DNA of 64,000 nucleotides, taken from positions 930,001 to 994,000 of the forward strand of contig NZ_CP033906.1 of assembly GCF_003816055.1 (NCBI RefSeq). The letters are read 5' to 3'. The translations under genes were made by a program, and so were the position numbers. This document shows positions 41,836 to 50,049 of this stretch, one piece after another; positions within the stretch are counted from its first letter, which is position 1, and each line of letters opens with the position of its first letter. Below the pieces are notes generated by a model that searched no databases, was not told where the DNA came from, and was given only the letters and a program-made list of their open reading frames with translations. The stretch comes from Bacillus sp. FJAT-42376. GTDB lineage: Bacteria; Bacillota; Bacilli; Bacillales; Bacillaceae.

Positions 41836-42723
41836 TTGGCGATAGGAGCTATCGAAGCAGGCGGAACGAAATTTGTATGCGGAGTCGGAACGGTCAATGG
41901 CGATATTACCGAACATTGTCAAATCCCAACGGGGGATCCGGAAGAAACTTTGGAACAGGTCATAGCATTCTTTTCCGATTTTCAATTAGAGGCACTTGGA
42001 GTCGGTACTTTTGGGCCGGCTGACCTTGATGAAACGAGTGCTTCCTATGGCAGCATTACAACGACTCCAAAGCTTAAATGGATGAACTTTCCTTTGTATA
42101 GCCGTCTTAAGCAGGAATTGGGTGTACAGATAGCGTTTGACACAGATGTGAACGCTGCTGCACTAGGAGAACTCACCTGGGGAGCTGCACAGGGGCTGGA
42201 CAGCTGCATGTATATGACGGTCGGAACGGGAATCGGAGTGGGGGCTGTCGTAAAAGGAGAGCTGCTTCACGGAATGAGCCATCCGGAAATGGGGCACATT
42301 CTCGTGCGCCGTCACCCGGATGATTCTTTCCGCGGCAGCTGCCCATATCACGGCGATTGTCTGGAAGGACTTGCCGCAGGGCCTGCTCTTGAGAAAAGAT
42401 GGGGGTCAAAGGGGGATGAACTTGCGAATCGCGCAGAGGTTTGGGAAATCGAAGCGGATTATATTGCCCAGGCACTCGTGAATTATGCGCTCATTCTCAA
42501 TTCAAAGCGGCTGATCCTCGGAGGTGGAGTGATGAGGCAGAGGCAGCTCTTTCCGCTCATCCGCAAAAAATTCGGGGAATACATGAATGGCTACATTCAA
42601 AACCCATACGTCGACAATCTTGATACATATATCGTACCTCCGGCACTAAAAGACTTTTCAGGATTAAAGGGTGCCCTTGCATTGGCGGGCCGAACACTTG
42701 CCGCCTCATCCTTGCATCCATAA
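41836..42723 (+). CDS. ROK family sugar kinase (fructokinase/mannokinase-like)
   Basis: A 295-aa kinase resembling B. subtilis GmuE/Ydhr-type ROK fructokinases. The TTG start is preceded by GGGGGG. ATP motif IGAIEAGGTKFVCGVG, FGPADLD, FDTDVNAAALGE with catalytic Asp, TVGTGIGVGAVV, and a complete zinc-site region HPEMGHILVRR then SCPYHGDCLEGLAAGPA with His and three Cys. The expected substrates are fructose or mannose; mannose fits the neighbouring mannosidase and manA. This is the second ROK kinase in the locus, unlike the first in having the zinc site. Confidence 0.88.
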   Translation: MAIGAIEAGGTKFVCGVGTVNGDITEHCQIPTGDPEETLEQVIAFFSDFQLEALGVGTFGPADLDETSASYGSITTTPKLKWMNFPLYSRLKQELGVQIAFDTDVNAAALGELTWGAAQGLDSCMYMTVGTGIGVGAVVKGELLHGMSHPEMGHILVRRHPDDSFRGSCPYHGDCLEGLAAGPALEKRWGSKGDELANRAEVWEIEADYIAQALVNYALILNSKRLILGGGVMRQRQLFPLIRKKFGEYMNGYIQNPYVDNLDTYIVPPALKDFSGLKGALALAGRTLAASSLHP

Positions 42724-42745
42724 TACTCATATTTGGAGGAAGATG

Positions 42746-43708
42746 ATGAACCTGTTTGATATGCCGCTTGAAGAGCTGGAGGGATACAAACCTCCGCAGA
42801 CGAAAAAAGAGAATTTTGATTCGTTTTGGGACAGGAGAATCGAAGAAAGCCGATCCCAGCCTCTGAATATCGGGACGAGTCAGCAGCCGTATTGGGTGCA
42901 GGGAATTGAAGTGCATACCGTGAGTTTCGACGGTTTCCAAAACTCTAAGATTAAGGGGATGTATGTGAAGCCTGTCAATGAGAGAACGGATACACCGGCT
43001 GCCGTTCTTTTTCATGGCTACAACTGGAACACTCTTCAGCCAAGCTATGCTTTCAAATATGCAGTTCAGGGAATTCCGGTTCTTATGGTACACGTGAGGG
43101 GTCAGAACATAGAGTCCCCTGATCACAGCCTTTACAGCAATGGAGGGCCTTCCGGCTGGATGACACAAGGGATTCTGGAACCGGATCAATATTATTACAG
43201 CCATGCCTATATGGATGCCTTTCGGAGCATAGACGCCGTAAAGCAAATTTCAGGAAAAACACGGGTGTTTGCTGAAGGGGGAAGCCAGGGAGGCGCACTT
43301 GCGATTGCGGCAGCTGCCCTTCAGGAGGATTTGCTGTTTTCCTGTGCGGATATTCCATTCCTCACTCACTTCAAGCGGTCTGTTCAACTTGCTTCAGAAG
43401 GTCCATATCAGGAAATCTACCATTATTTTAAAGTACACGATCCGCTCCATAAAACAGAGAAAACCGTCTATGAAACGCTCAGCTATGTAGATTGCATGAA
43501 TCTTGCAAGCCGAGTTCAATGTCCTGTAATGGTAGGGATTGGTTTGGAGGACAATGTATGTCCGCCGTCAAGCGGATTCGCCTTGTACAATCATCTGTGC
43601 GGCGAGAAGCAGGTTAGAGTGTATCCGGAATTCGGCCACGCTCTCTCTGCCATTCATGAAGAAGAAAAATTGAAGTTTGCCGCATCTTTCATTAAAGGAG
43701 ATTCCTAG
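42746..43708 (+). CDS. Acetyl xylan esterase / cephalosporin-C deacetylase-like hydrolase (CE7)
   Basis: A 320-aa cytosolic serine esterase of the AXE1 family. It starts MNLFDMPLEELEGYKPPQTK, typical for CE7. Nucleophile Ser in AEGGSQGGALAIAAA, acid Asp in GLEDNVCPPS, base His in YPEFGHAL. PAAVLFHGYNW supplies the oxyanion hole. It removes acetyl groups from imported sugars or oligosaccharides. Two adjacent ATGs (42743, 42746) exist; GGAGG fits 42746 best. Confidence 0.9.
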   Translation: MNLFDMPLEELEGYKPPQTKKENFDSFWDRRIEESRSQPLNIGTSQQPYWVQGIEVHTVSFDGFQNSKIKGMYVKPVNERTDTPAAVLFHGYNWNTLQPSYAFKYAVQGIPVLMVHVRGQNIESPDHSLYSNGGPSGWMTQGILEPDQYYYSHAYMDAFRSIDAVKQISGKTRVFAEGGSQGGALAIAAAALQEDLLFSCADIPFLTHFKRSVQLASEGPYQEIYHYFKVHDPLHKTEKTVYETLSYVDCMNLASRVQCPVMVGIGLEDNVCPPSSGFALYNHLCGEKQVRVYPEFGHALSAIHEEEKLKFAASFIKGDS

Positions 43709-43709
43709 C

Positions 43710-45245
43710 ATGAATATCGTATATATTCCGATTGATGAACGCCCATGCAATATCGATTATGTCGAAAGGATGGCACGAACATCCTCCAAGATCGAGTTAA
43801 TCTGCCCGGACAGAGCCCTTTTAGGCAGGAAAAAAGAAGCTGCGGACGTGGAACGTTTATGGTGCTGGCTGAAAGAATCAGCAAAAACGGCAGATGCTCT
43901 CATCATTAGTATCGATATGCTCGTTTACGGAGGCCTCCTTCCATCCCGCCTGCATCACCTTTCTGAAGACACGGCCAGCCGCTGGACAGAACGGCTCCGC
44001 TCACTGCGTGCCGATTATCCAAAACTGCCGGTTTATGCCTCGAACCTGATCATGCGCACGCCGAAATACAGTTCAAGCGATGAGGAACCCGACTACTATG
44101 AACACTGGGGCCGTGAATTGTTTCTTCGTGCCTTTTTAACAGACAAACAGAGTCGGGAAGGGCTCGCGGAAAAGGAAAAGGCTCAGCTTGACGACATCAC
44201 AGCAAGGCTCCCGCACCTGTACATTCACGATTATGAGAAACGGCGCAGCTTTAATTCGCAAATGAATACGCACATGCTGGAGCTTGTAGCAGAGGGCGTT
44301 CTTACGTTCTTAGCGATTCCGCAGGACGATAGTGCGGAATATGGATACACCGCGATCGACCAAAAAGCGGTCTCGGAAAAACGCGAAGCACTCCGTCTTC
44401 ATAAAAAAGTCCATATGTACCCAGGCGCAGATGAAGTGGGCGCAACGCTCCTCGCGCGGGCATACAACGATCTTAAAAGGCAAAACCCGAAAATCTATCC
44501 GATCTGGAGCAGCACGCTTGGCCCCGGGCTTATTCCGATGTATGAAGACCGACCCTTTGCCGAAAGCATGAAAGCGCATATTATGGCGGCAGGCTGTTCG
44601 CTTGCTGATTCTGCGGATGATGCCGACTTCATTCTTGCCTATAATACCCCTGGACGAATTATGCAGGAATCTTGGAATCAGAATCAGAAGGATATTACCT
44701 ATACCAGCTTCCGGAACATGCTGATGTTTTCCGAGCAGATTACTGAATTTGTAGAAGAAGGAAAGAAAGTGATCGTCGCGGATTCCGCCTATGCAAACGG
44801 AGGAGACCGGGAGCTAATCACCCTGCTGGATGATGCCCGGGTACTGGACCGTCTGCTTTCCTATAAAGGCTGGAATACAAACTGCAATACTCTCGGTACA
44901 ACGATCTGCCAGGGGATCCTTGCAGAAGCGGGTCAAGAGAAACTCATTAAAGAAAATCTGATTTATCACTTGCTCGATGATTATTTCTATCAGTCAGAGA
45001 TTCGAATGGAGATGACGGCAGCCTTTTCTGAGGAGAGCGGTCTTACCTACTTTGATTTAAAAGAAGAAGCGGAACGAATCTGCCTCGATCGGAATGAACG
45101 GCTGAGAGAGAGATTCAATGCTCTAATCCTCTCAAGCTTTGAAAATATGGAGCTGGTGGAAATCAAAACCTTCGCCCCTTGGAACCGGATGTTTGAATGC
45201 GGAATTGAACTAAAAACAAAAATACGGGAGGAATCGCCATGCTGA
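43710..45245 (+). CDS. DUF4127 family protein
   Basis: A 511-aa cytosolic protein of the DUF4127 family, with no characterised function that I know. Conserved blocks include VYIPIDERPCNIDY at the start, ISIDMLVYGGLLPSR, SNLIMRTPKYSSSDEEPDYY, IPQDDSAEYGYTAIDQ, YPGADEVGATLLAR and VIVADSAYANGGD. The many conserved Asp, Glu and Tyr, and its constant place in sugar operons, suggest a hydrolase or lyase of carbohydrates, but that is inference. TAAAGGAG precedes the ATG (inside the end of the esterase gene). It overlaps nanE by 7 bases. Confidence 0.85.
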   Translation: MNIVYIPIDERPCNIDYVERMARTSSKIELICPDRALLGRKKEAADVERLWCWLKESAKTADALIISIDMLVYGGLLPSRLHHLSEDTASRWTERLRSLRADYPKLPVYASNLIMRTPKYSSSDEEPDYYEHWGRELFLRAFLTDKQSREGLAEKEKAQLDDITARLPHLYIHDYEKRRSFNSQMNTHMLELVAEGVLTFLAIPQDDSAEYGYTAIDQKAVSEKREALRLHKKVHMYPGADEVGATLLARAYNDLKRQNPKIYPIWSSTLGPGLIPMYEDRPFAESMKAHIMAAGCSLADSADDADFILAYNTPGRIMQESWNQNQKDITYTSFRNMLMFSEQITEFVEEGKKVIVADSAYANGGDRELITLLDDARVLDRLLSYKGWNTNCNTLGTTICQGILAEAGQEKLIKENLIYHLLDDYFYQSEIRMEMTAAFSEESGLTYFDLKEEAERICLDRNERLRERFNALILSSFENMELVEIKTFAPWNRMFECGIELKTKIREESPC

Positions 45246-45922
45246 ACAAAATTCAATCTGGGCTGGTTGTTTCATGCCAGGCGCTTGAAGACGAGCCTCT
45301 GTTTGGAGCCGATATAATGAAAAGGATGGCGGATGCCGCTAAAAGAGGGGGCGCAGCAGCTATACGTGCAAATGGAGCCGCGGACATCCAGGCAATAAAG
45401 GACTACGTGCAGCTGCCCATCATCGGCATCATCAAAGCTGAATACGAGGATTCGCAAGTATACATAACGCCAACCATGAACGAAATCCAACAGCTTATTG
45501 AGACCGGTGCTGATTTAATTGCCCTTGACGCTACGAACCGAACACGCCCCGGAGGAATTGAGCTTCCTGAGTTTATGGAACAGCTGAAACGCACCTATCC
45601 CGAGCAAAAATGGATGGCCGACTGCTCGACCATTGAGGACTGCAAAACGGCGGAGCAGCTAGGCTTCGATTGCATAGGGACGACTCTTTACGGCTATACA
45701 GATGAAACAGCCGGAAAAAAATTGTATGACCAGGACTTTCAATTTTTAAAAGAAGTCATTCTAAATGTGAGCCTCCCCGTCATTGCAGAAGGAAACGTCC
45801 TGACACCGGAGATGGCTGCAAAAGCATTAGCCTGTGGAGCCCATGCTGTAGTGGTAGGCGGAGCAATTACGAGGCCCCAGCAAATCACGGAACGATTTGT
45901 GAAGGAAATGCAGACTTATTAG
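45239..45922 (+). CDS. nanE: N-acetylmannosamine-6-phosphate 2-epimerase
   Basis: It converts ManNAc-6-phosphate to GlcNAc-6-phosphate. The 227-aa TIM barrel has the family pattern GLVVSCQALEDEPLFGADIM, AAIRANGAADI, IIGIIKAEYEDSQVYITPT with the catalytic Lys, ALDATNRTRP, MADCSTIED, YGYTDET and VIAEGNVLTPEMA plus GAHAVVVGGAITRP. No sialic-acid lyase (nanA) is nearby, so ManNAc probably comes directly from a glycan. It is the last gene of the operon and overlaps the DUF4127 gene. Confidence 0.95.
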   Translation: MLNKIQSGLVVSCQALEDEPLFGADIMKRMADAAKRGGAAAIRANGAADIQAIKDYVQLPIIGIIKAEYEDSQVYITPTMNEIQQLIETGADLIALDATNRTRPGGIELPEFMEQLKRTYPEQKWMADCSTIEDCKTAEQLGFDCIGTTLYGYTDETAGKKLYDQDFQFLKEVILNVSLPVIAEGNVLTPEMAAKALACGAHAVVVGGAITRPQQITERFVKEMQTY

Positions 45923-45972
45923 AGGTTTGAGATGTTTGAATGGGGATCATCCATCAGATTCAGCAATTGAGC

Positions 45973-46012
45973 AGGCAGTAGCGGAATGGAATGTTCCTTT
46001 GCTGCCTTTTTT
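45973..46012 (+). terminator. Terminator of the glycan operon
   Basis: Stem AGGCAG...CTGCCT with an inner GGAA/TTCC pairing, followed by T6. The remaining 45923-46145 shows no gene. Confidence 0.75.
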
Positions 46013-46145
46013 GTGTTCAGACTAAGCTGGATGATGGCTGCTGAGAAAAGCAGGAATTGGAAAAAGGATTAAAGTCTCGTTGAGGAGAATTCAATCATAT
46101 TGGCTTTTTGGAAGACAAGAATGAAGGAAAAAAGTGGGTGGACAA

Positions 46146-46448
46146 ATGAAATTCAAGCAGATCCTGCTTGTGCTTGCCGAAATCCTTGCCATCCTTACCG
46201 CTTCAATCTATCTATACACTCAGTCAAAATTGAATTTCATTAAAGAGAAGGTTGTTTCCCTTCATCCTGAAATCACAAGAGTCAGCAAAACCGCAGCGCT
46301 TGGGAGCTGGGGAGAATTCTATTCAGAGTTCGTTCTGGAAGTGGAGGCGGATGGGGTGCATTACCGCTTATGGACGGATGGAGAAGGAAATCCGGACCCT
46401 TTTGGTGAATGGGAACGGATCGGAACCTCTAAATTGAAAGGAAAGTGA
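46146..46448 (+). CDS. Small single-pass membrane protein, unknown
   Basis: A 100-aa protein with one N-terminal membrane helix (QILLVLAEILAILTASIYLY) and an extracytoplasmic soluble domain ending KLKGK. The domain (GEFYSEFVLEVEADGVHYRLW) looks like a small beta structure. No family is recognised. GGGTGG lies 6 bases before the ATG at 46146. It is next to the HAD gene with 5 bases between, so probably one transcript. Confidence 0.65.
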   Translation: MKFKQILLVLAEILAILTASIYLYTQSKLNFIKEKVVSLHPEITRVSKTAALGSWGEFYSEFVLEVEADGVHYRLWTDGEGNPDPFGEWERIGTSKLKGK

Positions 46449-46453
46449 ATGGA

Positions 46454-47101
46454 ATGAAAGCCATAATTTTTGATTTTGACGGCACGCTTGCAAACACGCT
46501 GCCCATTTGCTTTGAAGCCTTTCAGGATGTATTCAGGAAATATGACCAAAGAGACGTGACCTCAGAGGACATTGTTGCGATGTTTGGACCTTCAGAGCCG
46601 GATATCATCCGCAAAAATCTTTTGCATGAAAACAAAGAGGAAGCAATCGAACACTTTTATTTCGTATACAAGGAAAACCATCATCAGCTTGTAAAGCCGA
46701 ATGAGGAAATCAGTGACCTGCTGCAAATGGTAAAGGACCGCGGCATGAAACTCGCCATTGTAACAGGAAAAGCGAGAAGAAGTCTGGATCTATCTCTTGA
46801 GGAACTTAAGATGAACGTTTCATTTGATGTCATCATTACGGGAGACGATGTGGAAAAGCCAAAACCTGATCCGGAAGGCATTCTTAAAGTCCTTTCGCAA
46901 TTAGGCATAGACCACACTGAAGCAATGTTTATAGGAGACAGCGACGCCGATATTGGAGCTGGACTTGGAGCGGGAGTGCTGACAGTCGGGGTTCAGTGGC
47001 TGCCGGAATTTCAGACGGCTGAATTCAGCCGTAAACCCGATGCAATGTATACAAGCATAGGGGAATTTAAAAAGACACTAATAGCCATGGAAGTTAGATA
47101 A
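46454..47101 (+). CDS. HAD-superfamily phosphatase
   Basis: A 215-aa hydrolase, MKAIIFDFDGTLANTLPICF with the nucleophile Asp and general acid Asp (DFDGT) at residues 8-10, motif II LAIVTGKARR, and motifs III/IV DVEKPKPDPEGIL plus FIGDSDADIGAG. The cap is the helical C1 type, as in phosphoglycolate phosphatase/beta-PGM. The substrate cannot be told. A GTG nine bases upstream is in frame; AAAGGAAA favours the ATG at 46454. Confidence 0.87.
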   Translation: MKAIIFDFDGTLANTLPICFEAFQDVFRKYDQRDVTSEDIVAMFGPSEPDIIRKNLLHENKEEAIEHFYFVYKENHHQLVKPNEEISDLLQMVKDRGMKLAIVTGKARRSLDLSLEELKMNVSFDVIITGDDVEKPKPDPEGILKVLSQLGIDHTEAMFIGDSDADIGAGLGAGVLTVGVQWLPEFQTAEFSRKPDAMYTSIGEFKKTLIAMEVR

Positions 47102-47123
47102 ACACCATTGAGGAGACATACAT

Positions 47124-47531
47124 ATGACGAAGACTAGACGCATTATTTATTGGATGTGGATGTTCGCATCCATGTTCCTTTCGCTAGCGGTTTGCAAGCT
47201 CGCCATACCGGTAAGAAGCGACTACTTTCCAGATGCGGTGGATTACCTTTTCAGTTTTATTTTCCTGATTGGGGCTGCGGTCTGCTGGAGTACGATTGTT
47301 TATGGAGCAGGGAACTATGTAAAGTCGAGAAATCAACAGGGGCTTTTGGGTCTGCTATTGTTTGTCCTGCTTGTCACTATTTACGCTTACTTTTTCAGGG
47401 GGATGTATTCCCGGCTGACTTATTTCCTACTGCCGTTTACCGGGACCCTTGTGATTGGATTTTTACATTACGGCCTTACCTATCTTTTACATAGAAAACG
47501 AACAAAGGGGAAACCAGAATGGACATTCTAG
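47124..47531 (+). CDS. Four-helix membrane protein, unknown
   Basis: A 135-aa protein with about four membrane segments (residues 8-27, 40-62, 72-92, 98-122) and a basic C-terminus (HRKRTKGKPEW). No family is recognised. GGAG lies before the ATG. It overlaps the GNAT gene by 13 bases, so the two are probably coupled. Confidence 0.7.
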   Translation: MTKTRRIIYWMWMFASMFLSLAVCKLAIPVRSDYFPDAVDYLFSFIFLIGAAVCWSTIVYGAGNYVKSRNQQGLLGLLLFVLLVTIYAYFFRGMYSRLTYFLLPFTGTLVIGFLHYGLTYLLHRKRTKGKPEWTF

Positions 47532-48436
47532 AAATCAGCGAGCATCCTGAACTTTTTGAGAAGGCTCTTCAAGTCTTCTGGGGAGAATGGGGAAGCGAAG
47601 AGAACCGCGCGTTTTACGAAGACTGTATGAAGCACTCGTGTAAAACTGAGTCCAATCTTCCGAGGTTTTATATCGGACTCCAAAACGATGAAATTATCGG
47701 TACATACGCATTGCTCAGAAATGATATAAACAGCCGCCAGGATTTGCATCCGTGGCTTGCCTGTCTGTATGTGCATCCGGACTACCGGGGAAAAGAGCTC
47801 GGAAGTCTGCTTCTTGAGCATGGGCTTCGGGAAGCTGCGGAAAAAGGATATAAGACTCTTTATTTGACTACGGATATAGAGGGCTATTATGAGAAATACG
47901 GTTGGATTCATTTCGGTGAGGCATATGGACCCGGCGGGGGATCGATTAAGGTTTATGCGAAAGAAACAGGTAAAGCTGAAAAACGGGGCCCCCTTCGTTC
48001 CAAGATTCGGCCCTTTACGGAGCAAGATCTTCCCATGATTCTTACCCATTCTTCTCAGGCTATGCGTGACGGTACCCTTGGCGAAGCCCGCCCGTCAGAT
48101 GAAAAAGCGAGTAAGCTTGTTCAATCACTCTTGGATAAAGGGTGCACGTATCTCGTTGCTGGGGATGGAGACTCCTTTCACGGATGGGTGCTGATTGGAA
48201 AAGGGAAGGATTCGCTGACAGATAAAACATTTGGATTTGTCTATGAACTGTATGTACTTGAACCTTTCAGGAAAAATGGGCTTGGCAGGAAACTGATGGA
48301 AGAAGCTATGAACCAGTTTAAGTCGGAAGGTTATGAAGAAGTTCGTTTAAGCGTTTATGCAGGGAATCACGCGGTACTAATTTATGAAGAAATGGGATTT
48401 GCTCCGCGGACTTTAACAATGAACTGTAAAATATAA
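47519..48436 (+). CDS. Double GNAT-domain acetyltransferase
   Basis: A 305-aa protein with two tandem GNAT folds. The first (residues 1-145) has LACLYVHPDYRGKELGSLLL and then GYYEKYGWIHFGE. The second (about 162-305) has VYELYVLEPFRKNGLGRKLM and AVLIYEEMGF. Each has an acetyl-CoA loop (RGKELG, RKNGLG), so both may be active. Tandem GNATs such as MshD-like proteins are known; the substrate here is unknown. Confidence 0.85.
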   Translation: MDILEISEHPELFEKALQVFWGEWGSEENRAFYEDCMKHSCKTESNLPRFYIGLQNDEIIGTYALLRNDINSRQDLHPWLACLYVHPDYRGKELGSLLLEHGLREAAEKGYKTLYLTTDIEGYYEKYGWIHFGEAYGPGGGSIKVYAKETGKAEKRGPLRSKIRPFTEQDLPMILTHSSQAMRDGTLGEARPSDEKASKLVQSLLDKGCTYLVAGDGDSFHGWVLIGKGKDSLTDKTFGFVYELYVLEPFRKNGLGRKLMEEAMNQFKSEGYEEVRLSVYAGNHAVLIYEEMGFAPRTLTMNCKI

Positions 48437-48483
48437 TGAGACCTGTAGCGTTGATCAAATGGTAAATGGATACCATAAGAAGG

Positions 48484-48514
48484 AATATCTCCAATCATCG
48501 GGGGTATTTTTTTA
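48484..48514 (+). terminator. Terminator after the tandem GNAT gene
   Basis: AATATCTCC / GGGGGTATT (two G-U pairs) followed by T6. Confidence 0.75.
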
Positions 48515-48515
48515 T

Positions 48516-48544
48516 TTGATTATTCTCGTTTTATATTATATTAT
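48516..48544 (+). promoter_or_regulatory. SigA promoter of the regulator-ABC operon
   Basis: TTGATT (48516-48521), 17-bp spacer, TATTAT (48539-48544), overlapped by the operator below. Confidence 0.65.
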
Positions 48545-48557
48545 CAAAAGTGATAAT
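48540..48557 (+). promoter_or_regulatory. Likely autoregulatory operator
   Basis: ATTATCA-AAAG-TGATAAT, perfect 7-bp arms, covering the -10 element and transcription start of the regulator gene. Confidence 0.6.
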
Positions 48558-48577
48558 AATAAGAGGTGAGATTTGCA

Positions 48578-49114
48578 ATGAATCAAACATCAAAAGCGAA
48601 GCTCCTCCTGCACCCGGTCAGGATGAAAATTGCCCAGGCTTTAATCAATGGGAGAGAGCTCAGTGCCCAGCAGCTTTCGGAACGGATGGACGAAGTTCCT
48701 CCGGCCACCCTGTACCGGCATATCAACAGGCTGCTGGAAGCTGACATTATTGAAGTCGTTCAGGAAAATCCGATCCGCGGAACAGTGGAAAAAATCTATG
48801 CGCTAAAGAAAATCGGGGATGCGACACCGGAAGACCTTGAAAAGATTACAAAGGAAGAGCACCTGGACTTGTTCGCTGCATTTACGAATCAGCTTGCGGG
48901 CATGTATGAAGACTATTTAAACCAGGAAGCCTTTAGTGTGATAAAAGATGGGGTCGGATACGGGGTGGCGAGCGTCCATTTAACGGATGAAGAGTTCATG
49001 GAACTGATGGGGAAAATGTCGGGCCTGCTCATGGAAGCGATGGAGAAGCAGCCGTCACCTGAACGGAGAACAAGGCATATTTCAACCATCATGATTCCGG
49101 ATCCGAAAAAATAA
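48578..49114 (+). CDS. ArsR-like HTH transcriptional regulator
   Basis: A 178-aa winged-helix regulator. The ArsR-type HTH covers residues 5-75 (LLLHPVRMKIAQALINGREL, PPATLYRHINRLLEADIIEV). The C-terminal half is helical (EDLEKITKEEHLDLFAAFTN) and may bind an effector. It precedes an ABC exporter by 20 bases and a palindrome overlaps its promoter, so it most likely represses its own operon. GAGGTG precedes the ATG at 48578; a GTG at 48566 is in frame but inside the ribosome site. Confidence 0.85.
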   Translation: MNQTSKAKLLLHPVRMKIAQALINGRELSAQQLSERMDEVPPATLYRHINRLLEADIIEVVQENPIRGTVEKIYALKKIGDATPEDLEKITKEEHLDLFAAFTNQLAGMYEDYLNQEAFSVIKDGVGYGVASVHLTDEEFMELMGKMSGLLMEAMEKQPSPERRTRHISTIMIPDPKK

Positions 49115-49134
49115 AGGCAAGGGAGGCGGCTTTA

Positions 49135-50049
49135 TTGTCCACTATTATTGAAGTTTCAGGAGCTGCGAAGTCGTTCGGCAAAGACATCGTGTTGGACGGA
49201 GTGGATTTCACTGTGAAAAAGGGAGAAATTCTTGGTCTGCTTGGACCGAACGGGGCAGGGAAGACGACACTGATCCGAATCCTGAACGGGGTCATCACTC
49301 CGGATACAGGAACAATCCGGGTTGCTGGTTTCGACCCTGCAGCAGAAGGCGATGACATCAGGAAAATTTCCGGTATTGTAACGGAAAACGCCGGTCTGTA
49401 TCACGAGATGAGCGGACTGGATAATTTGAAGTTTTTCGCAGACCTTTATAAGGTACAGGACAAGAGCGAAATCGGCCGTCTGCTGAAGTTGTTTGATATG
49501 GAGGAGTATCAGCATAGACTGGCTGGAACGTACAGTACGGGGATGAAGAAGAGACTGGCCCTTGCGAAGGCGCTCCTCCATAAGCCGGAAATTTTATTCC
49601 TGGATGAACCAACGAACGGCCTCGATCCGAACGGAATCAATCTCGTTCTCTCCTACTTGAAAAAATACAACGAAGAAACAGGAACAACGATTATCATCTG
49701 CTCCCACGTATTGCACCAGCTGGAAACCATCTGCGATTCCTTTGCCTTTATGGAAAATCATACGATTGCAGAACAAGGCTCCTTATCCCAGCTTACCAAT
49801 AAATATATAACGGAGCTCTCGGTTGTGATCGAGACGGATTGGCCGGGAAGGAACGGTATGGACATCGTTAAAGAAGGGTTTCTCCGCTGCCGGGTAAAAT
49901 CCAAAAAGGAAATTTCTAATCTTCTAAAGGAAATCCTGCAAACCCATTTTGTCTATTCGGTCAGCATCGAAAACATCTCCATTGAAACGATCTACTTCAA
50001 AATAAGGGAGGCCCATCATGGACAAAACCGTCATCACAGCGATCTTTAA
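49135..50049 (+). CDS. ABC transporter ATP-binding protein
   Basis: A 304-aa ATPase with Walker A GPNGAGKTT, signature YSTGMKKRLALAKAL, Walker B ILFLDEPTNGLD and switch His in IIICSHVLHQLE. A C-terminal accessory region (residues 220-304) is present. The TTG start has GGGAGG upstream. It overlaps the permease gene by 32 bases. It likely exports a drug, peptide or lipid together with 50018-50839; substrate unknown. Confidence 0.92.
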   Translation: MSTIIEVSGAAKSFGKDIVLDGVDFTVKKGEILGLLGPNGAGKTTLIRILNGVITPDTGTIRVAGFDPAAEGDDIRKISGIVTENAGLYHEMSGLDNLKFFADLYKVQDKSEIGRLLKLFDMEEYQHRLAGTYSTGMKKRLALAKALLHKPEILFLDEPTNGLDPNGINLVLSYLKKYNEETGTTIIICSHVLHQLETICDSFAFMENHTIAEQGSLSQLTNKYITELSVVIETDWPGRNGMDIVKEGFLRCRVKSKKEISNLLKEILQTHFVYSVSIENISIETIYFKIREAHHGQNRHHSDL

